Below, piece after piece: positions 6,541 through 10,220 of a stretch of DNA of 10,220 nt; within the stretch, counting starts at the first letter, position 1, and every line of letters begins with the position of its first letter. A program made the position numbers and the translations under genes. The notes beneath the pieces were generated by a model. The model had not been told where the DNA came from. It saw only the letters and a list, made by a program, of their open reading frames with translations, and did not search any database. Source of the DNA: Thermodesulfobacteriota bacterium (GTDB lineage Bacteria > Desulfobacterota > SM23-61); NCBI GenBank assembly GCA_030018715.1, contig JASEHN010000012.1, positions 7,194 through 17,413 of the forward strand. The letters are read 5' to 3'.

Positions 6541-8214
6541 ATGGCACATCAGATGAAAGACCTGTACAAAAAAAAGGACCAACTTATAGAAGAATTGGCC
6601 GCGTTGCGCCGGCGGGTTAAGGAATTGGAGGAATCCGCAAGAAAACACCAACAGGCAGAGGAGGCCCTGGAGGAAAGCAAGGAGAGATTCCGCCAGATTT
6701 ACGACGAGGCCCCCATTGGCTTCCATGAACTTAACTCCACAGGGAATATTGTCCAGGTCAACCGCACCGAACTCGAAATCCTGGGTTACAGGGCCGAGGA
6801 GATGCTGGGCCAGCCAGTTTGGAAATTTGTCGTGGAGGAAGAAATAACCCGCAAAGTCCTCATGGCCAAAATCGCCGGGGATGTGTCCTTCCACGAAACC
6901 TTCGAGCGCACTTACCGGCGCAAAGATGGAACCACGTTGCCGGTATTAGGGAAGGATCGGGTTATCCGCGACAAAGGCGGGCAGATCCTTGGCATCCGTT
7001 CAACCTTTGAAGACATCACTGAGCGAAGGCAATCGGAAGAAGCGCTCAGCAAAAGCGAAGAGCAGTTACGCCAGTGGCAAAAGGTCGAGGCCATTGGCAA
7101 GTTAGCCGGCGGGGTGGCCCACGATTTTAACAACCTGTTAATGACCATCAAGGGCTATAGCGAAATTTTACTCGGAAAATTCGACCCCGGCGACCCCCGC
7201 CATGAAGAGGTGGAAGAAATCCTGATGGCTGCAGAGCGGGCCACTTCCTTGACTCGCCAGCTCCTGGCTTTCGGCCGCAGGCAGGTGCTTCACCCCCAAG
7301 TGCTGGATCTGAATGGAATAGTAACCAATATGAACAAGATGCTCCGGCGCCTGATCGGGGAGGATATCCAGTTGCTGACTATTCTGGATCAGGAGCTTTG
7401 GTCTGTGAAGGTTGACCCCGGCCAGATTGAACAGGTAATAATGAATCTGGCCGTCAATGCCCGCGATGCCATGCCCCGCGGAGGGAAATTAACGATTGAA
7501 ACTACGAATGTAGTCCTGGACAAAAACTATGCCAAGCAGTATGTTTCGGTAAAACCCGGGCCCTACGTGATGATGGCCGTGAGCGACAACGGCTGCGGGA
7601 TGGACAAAGAAATCCAGTCTCACCTTTTCGAGCCCTTTTTTACCACCAAAGAAAAGGGCAAAGGAACGGGGTTGGGATTATCGACGGTCTATGGAATCGT
7701 CAAACAGAGCGGGGGAAACATCTGGGTTTACAGCGAACCGGGTCAGGGGACCTCATTCAAAATATACCTGCCAAAAGCCGCTGAAGCTGGCAAAGAAAAA
7801 TACAGGCCGATCGAATCCCCCCGCATATTAGCAAGGCAGGGGACAGAAACCATCCTCCTTGTGGAGGATGAAAAGGCAGTGCGCACAATGATTCGCAAAA
7901 CCTTGCAGAGTAACGGTTACACCGTGCTGGAGGCTCATCATGGCCAGGAGGCCCTGCACATCTGTGATCAGTATTCCGGGCCGATTCATTTGATGGTAAC
8001 AGATGTGGTCATGCCCCAGATGAGCGGTAAGGAGTTAGCTGAAAAGCTGACTCCGAAACGTCCGGAGATGAAAATCCTCTATATGTCCGGGTATCCGGAT
8101 AATTCCATCGTCCAGCATGGCGTGTTGGAACCAGGAACCGAGTTTCTGCAAAAACCTTTCACCTTCAACACCCTGGAGGCCAAGGTGCGTAAGATTTTGG
8201 ATAAACCCTCTTAG
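6541..8214 (+). CDS. Soluble PAS-domain hybrid histidine kinase with receiver
   Basis: 557 residues with no membrane segment or signal peptide, so a cytoplasmic sensor. Order of parts: a charged coiled coil (about 5-50); one PAS domain (about 48-160) ending in the typical DITERRQSEEAL linker; a dimerization and phosphotransfer domain with GGVAHDFNNLL, phosphoaccepting H194; a HATPase_c domain with N306 in the N box (NLAVNARDAM), D349-N-G in DNGCGM, FEPFFTTK and the G2 loop GKGTGLGLS (373-381); then a receiver domain (about 437-553) with VEDE, phosphoacceptor D488 in VTDVVMP and a conserved lysine in FLQKPF. All catalytic residues are present, so it should autophosphorylate and pass phosphate to its own receiver. 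No DNA-binding output domain or separate regulator is encoded nearby, so the partner and signal are unknown. AGGGGA abuts the ATG at 6541; the ATG at 6553 is an alternative start. Confidence 0.93.
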   Translation: MAHQMKDLYKKKDQLIEELAALRRRVKELEESARKHQQAEEALEESKERFRQIYDEAPIGFHELNSTGNIVQVNRTELEILGYRAEEMLGQPVWKFVVEEEITRKVLMAKIAGDVSFHETFERTYRRKDGTTLPVLGKDRVIRDKGGQILGIRSTFEDITERRQSEEALSKSEEQLRQWQKVEAIGKLAGGVAHDFNNLLMTIKGYSEILLGKFDPGDPRHEEVEEILMAAERATSLTRQLLAFGRRQVLHPQVLDLNGIVTNMNKMLRRLIGEDIQLLTILDQELWSVKVDPGQIEQVIMNLAVNARDAMPRGGKLTIETTNVVLDKNYAKQYVSVKPGPYVMMAVSDNGCGMDKEIQSHLFEPFFTTKEKGKGTGLGLSTVYGIVKQSGGNIWVYSEPGQGTSFKIYLPKAAEAGKEKYRPIESPRILARQGTETILLVEDEKAVRTMIRKTLQSNGYTVLEAHHGQEALHICDQYSGPIHLMVTDVVMPQMSGKELAEKLTPKRPEMKILYMSGYPDNSIVQHGVLEPGTEFLQKPFTFNTLEAKVRKILDKPS

Positions 8215-8237
8215 TGCGAGCAGCAAATTTTAAAGTC

Positions 8238-8508
8238 CTTGCTCACCTTCACTTTTTGTATCCACGAGTGATTCATTATTAACTTGCACTGGGTGACCCT
8301 TCCCAGGCCCGGGGTTCGGGGCGCTTCGCTTGGCAGCATGAGGCGCTGGTTGTTTCATGGAAGGGGCGGGAAAAGGCACCCCGCCTCATTTTGCGGAGAC
8401 GCGGTTTAAAACTTTGGGAGAGGCTTTTCCCCGGCCGATGCTGCCCGCGCTCATCGCCCCGAACCCCGGGCCACGAATATAGATTATGTGAAAGTGAAGG
8501 TGGGCAAG
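8238..8508. repeat. MITE-like palindromic repeat, copy B (271 bp, inverted)
   Basis: The second copy of the element at 4429-4716, in the opposite orientation. Its left terminus is CTTGCTCACCTTCACTTTT (8238-8256, one mismatch to copy A), and its right terminus ends at 8508. The GC-rich arms are perfect here: GGCCCGGGGTTCGGGGCG (8306-8323) with its complement at 8455-8472. Inner segments such as the hairpin GGCGGG...CCCGCC (around 8365-8383) are shared with copy A. It lacks both CCGCCT-N-AGGCGG inserts, which explains most of the 17-bp length difference. It fills the gap between the kinase stop and the thiC promoter, and its hairpins might also end transcription of the kinase gene. No target duplication or coding capacity is convincing. 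Confidence 0.88.
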
Positions 8509-8521
8509 GTTTCAAGCCCTC

Positions 8522-8549
8522 TTGACAATTATTCTAATAAGCGTAGAAT
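8522..8549 (+). promoter_or_regulatory. Predicted sigma70-type promoter of thiC
   Basis: A perfect TTGACA (8522-8527) and TAGAAT (8544-8549) are separated by 16 bp. Transcription would begin near 8556, just before the first base of riboswitch stem P1 (8558), which supports this as the real promoter. Confidence 0.75.
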
Positions 8550-8552
8550 AAT
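8528..8552. promoter_or_regulatory. 9-bp inverted repeat overlapping the thiC -10 box
   Basis: ATTATTCTA (8528-8536) and TAGAATAAT (8544-8552) are perfect 9-bp arms with a 7-base centre. The right arm contains the -10 box and the left arm fills the spacer. The size and placement resemble a repressor operator, although AT-rich promoters can produce such repeats by chance. Confidence 0.42.
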
Positions 8553-8557
8553 GATTA

Positions 8558-8656
8558 GATTTGCTGGGGGAGCTGAACCGGCTGAGAGATCCCGAAAGAG
8601 TCGTTCGGGATGACCCCTCGAACCTGTTGGATAATACCAGCGGAGGAAAGCAAATC
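8558..8656 (+). ncRNA. TPP riboswitch (THI box)
   Basis: The aptamer has all expected parts. P1 is GATTTGCT (8558-8565) with AGCAAATC (8649-8656), a perfect 8-bp stem. GGGG at the 5' side of P2 (8566-8570) pairs with CCCC near 8614-8617. The conserved CTGAGAG is at 8582-8588. A variable hairpin follows, ATCCCGAA...TTCGGGAT (about 8588-8612). The hallmark GGATAATACCAGCG (P4/P5, 8629-8642) completes it. Thiamine diphosphate binding should stabilise P1-P3 and favour the terminator downstream. The next gene is thiC, as expected for this class. Confidence 0.97.
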
Positions 8657-8670
8657 CAAGAAAGGTTCTC

Positions 8671-8706
8671 AGCCGCCGGTTCATTAAAAATCGACGGCTT
8701 TTTTAT
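8671..8706 (+). terminator. Intrinsic terminator, riboswitch expression platform
   Basis: AGCCGCCG (8671-8678) pairs with CGACGGCT (8692-8699) with one internal mismatch and is followed by a run of T to 8704. The terminator 5' arm is overlapped by GCCGGTTCA (8675-8683), which is the perfect complement of TGAACCGGC (8574-8582) inside the aptamer, so an antiterminator can replace it when TPP is absent. Confidence 0.88.
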
Positions 8707-8739
8707 TTAAAAGCTTATCCTTAAATAAGTCGTGGTTTT

Positions 8740-8832
8740 AAATCCCCCTTTGAAAAAGGGGGACATAGGGGGATTTGATTTGGGATTTCCGAGCAAAATC
8801 CCCCCTCGCCCCCCTTTGCAAAGGGGGGAATT
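8740..8832. repeat. Inverted doublet of C/G-tract REP-like repeats
   Basis: Unit 1 (8740-8776) is AAATCCCCCTTT, a short loop, AAAAGGGGG, ACAT, then AGGGGGATTT. Unit 2 (8794-8832) is the same design on the other strand: its reverse complement reads AATTCCCCCCTTTGC, then AAAGGGGGG, CG, AGGGGGGATTTTG. About 17 bases separate them. Each unit folds into a hairpin and the two can also pair with each other, as in REP doublets. The tract lies in the transcribed thiC leader between the terminator and the start codon. From memory, repeats of this kind are widespread in anaerobic deltaproteobacterial genomes. Confidence 0.82.
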
Positions 8833-8889
8833 CTATTTACGGACAAGTTCTTAATAAAAAGACTTAACAAGCCAACGGGAGAAAAGATC

Positions 8890-10170
8890 ATGACCCAATT
8901 AGAATATGCCCGGCAGGGCACAGTAACCGAAGCCATGGAAAAGACAGCCGCTTCCGAGGGAGTCTTGCCGGAAACCATCCGTCAGGGGCTGGCCGAAGGG
9001 ACGATCGTTATCACGCAAAACTTAAGGCACCAAACGATATCTCCCCTGGCCATCGGCAAAGGATTGCGCACCAAAGTCAACGCCAACGTGGGGACTTCCC
9101 AAGACCGCACGAACATTGAAGAAGAGCTGGCCAAAGTAGGCGCGGCCATCGAGGCCGGAGCAGACACCATCATGGATCTATCCACCGGCCCGGCCATTGA
9201 TGAAGCCCGCAAAGCAGTAATTAAAGCCTCAACGGTTCCTGTGGGGACAGTGCCCATCTACCAGGCTGCTGTGGAGATGCCCGAGAAGAAGGGGCGGGCC
9301 ATGGTGGAGATGACTGGGGATGATCTTTTTCGCGTGATTGAGCGCCATGGCGAAGACGGCGTGGACTTCATCACCGTGCATTGCGGCGTAACCCTGAACT
9401 CAGTGGAAAGAATTAAAAAAGAAGGCCGCCTGATGGGAGTGGTCAGCCGCGGGGGAGCTATTTTAGTGGAGTGGATGCATTACAATAAAAAAGAAAATCC
9501 CCTCTTTGAGTCATATGACCGTCTCTTGGAAATAGCCAAGGCCTTCGATATGACCCTGAGCCTGGGCGATGGCCTCCGCCCCGGATGCCTGGCCGATGCC
9601 ACGGACCGCGGCCAGATACAGGAACTTCTTATTCTGGGGGAACTCACCGAACGGGCCTGGGCCAAGGGAGTCCAGGTCATGATCGAAGGCCCGGGCCACG
9701 TCCCTTTGCATCAGATCGAAGCCAATGTCCTTCTGCAAAAACGCATCTGCCACGGTGCGCCTTTTTATGTTCTGGGCCCCTTGGTCACAGACATCGCTCC
9801 GGGTTATGATCATATTACTGGAGCTATTGGCGGGGCAATCGCTGCCTGGGCGGGAGCCGACTTCCTCTGTTACGTAACCCCTTCGGAACACCTTCGCCTG
9901 CCTACGGTTGACGATGTGCGCCAAGGGGTCATTGCCTCAAAAATCGCCGGCCATGCCGCCGACATCGCCCGGGGTTTAAAAGGAGCGATGGTTCAGGACA
10001 ACAGCATGGCCCGGGCGCGCAAAGCCCTCAACTGGCCTGAGCAGATCCGGCTTTCCCTTGACCCTGAGAGAGCGCGAAAACTCCGCGAATCCCACATGCC
10101 CAAAGAAAGCGATGTTTGTACGATGTGCGGGGAACTTTGCGCGATTAAAAAAGTAGCCAACCTTCTTTGA
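8890..10170 (+). CDS. thiC: Phosphomethylpyrimidine synthase ThiC
   Basis: 426 residues, the usual length of the short ThiC form. This radical SAM enzyme rearranges aminoimidazole ribotide into hydroxymethylpyrimidine phosphate, the pyrimidine half of thiamine, in the cytoplasm. Visible family segments are NANVGTSQD, ADTIMDLSTG, VPVGTVPIYQA, DFITVHCGVT, SLGDGLRPG, MIEGPGHVPLHQIEANV (H270), and TDIAPGYDHITGAIGGA (H308). The C-terminal cluster motif is CTMCGELC (C410, C413, C417), spaced CX2CX3C, whereas long ThiC proteins are described with CX2CX4C. The ribosome site GGGAGA (8877-8882) lies 7 bases before the ATG. The paralog BzaF (5-hydroxybenzimidazole synthase, cobalamin pathway) is the main alternative, but the TPP riboswitch upstream argues for ThiC. 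No other thiamine gene follows within the window. Confidence 0.96.
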   Translation: MTQLEYARQGTVTEAMEKTAASEGVLPETIRQGLAEGTIVITQNLRHQTISPLAIGKGLRTKVNANVGTSQDRTNIEEELAKVGAAIEAGADTIMDLSTGPAIDEARKAVIKASTVPVGTVPIYQAAVEMPEKKGRAMVEMTGDDLFRVIERHGEDGVDFITVHCGVTLNSVERIKKEGRLMGVVSRGGAILVEWMHYNKKENPLFESYDRLLEIAKAFDMTLSLGDGLRPGCLADATDRGQIQELLILGELTERAWAKGVQVMIEGPGHVPLHQIEANVLLQKRICHGAPFYVLGPLVTDIAPGYDHITGAIGGAIAAWAGADFLCYVTPSEHLRLPTVDDVRQGVIASKIAGHAADIARGLKGAMVQDNSMARARKALNWPEQIRLSLDPERARKLRESHMPKESDVCTMCGELCAIKKVANLL

Positions 10171-10220
10171 TGATCTCGTAAAAAGTCAAAATTGGGATGG
10201 CAAAGTAAAAAGCTCCATAT
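10171..10220. other. Right-edge intergenic sequence, possible start of another repeat
   Basis: Fifty bases after the thiC stop without a gene. The bases GATCTCGTAAAAAGTC (10172-10187) resemble a dispersed intergenic repeat (CTCGTAAAAAGTC) I recall from similar genomes, but only one end would be in view. No terminator hairpin is visible. Confidence 0.25.

Noticed and set aside
8740..8832. CRISPR-like or tandem repeat array.
   Set aside because: Only two units in inverted orientation, each self-complementary, without regular spacers; this fits a REP doublet.
8890..10170. Possible BzaF (anaerobic 5-hydroxybenzimidazole synthase) instead of ThiC.
   Set aside because: The gene follows a complete TPP riboswitch, not a cobalamin riboswitch, and no cobalamin genes are adjacent.

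Overview
The window looks like chromosomal DNA of an anaerobic Gram-negative bacterium, most likely of the Desulfobacterota/Syntrophobacterales type. This is inferred from a short-form ThiC, a cytoplasmic PAS hybrid histidine kinase, a periplasmic DUF2147 protein, and C/G-tract intergenic repeats (CCCCCTTT...AAAGGGGG) familiar from such genomes. There is no rRNA, tRNA, CRISPR array, phage gene or transposase. The assignment rests on protein style and repeats, not on a phylogenetic marker.

Layout from left to right. (1) Positions 1-3083, minus strand: a long AddB-like PD-(D/E)XK nuclease gene running off the left edge, with its own promoter. (2) 3155-4399, minus: a 12-helix MFS transporter of the YbfB/YjiJ type. 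(3) 4429-4716: a 288-bp palindromic, MITE-like repeat (copy A) in the divergent spacer. (4) 4830-5822, plus: an RNase Z-like metallo-beta-lactamase-fold protein behind a strong sigma70-type promoter and a leader with an unusual start region. (5) 5837-6301, minus: a secreted DUF2147 protein, convergent with the previous gene. (6) 6302-6540: a divergent regulatory region with two promoters and two hyphenated palindromes. (7) 6541-8214, plus: a soluble PAS hybrid histidine kinase with a C-terminal receiver. (8) 8238-8508: a second, inverted copy (B) of the palindromic repeat. (9) 8522-8832: promoter with palindrome, TPP riboswitch, intrinsic terminator and an inverted doublet of C/G-tract repeats. 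(10) 8890-10170, plus: thiC. The last 50 bases hold no gene.

The genes do not form one pathway; this is ordinary housekeeping chromosome. The clearest functional unit is thiC: the aptamer senses TPP, and a 9-bp antiterminator pairing (8574-8582 with 8675-8683) would compete with both aptamer stem P3 and the terminator, giving feedback control of thiamine pyrimidine synthesis.

The least explained signal is the palindromic element. The two copies share 19-bp termini (CTTGCCCACCTTCACTTTT, one mismatch at one end of B) and 17-18-bp internal GC-rich arms. In both copies the right-hand terminus ends exactly 13 bp before a TTGAC -35 box. Copy A also carries two small CCGCCT-N-AGGCGG palindromes that copy B lacks. 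I see no evidence for a new multi-gene system.
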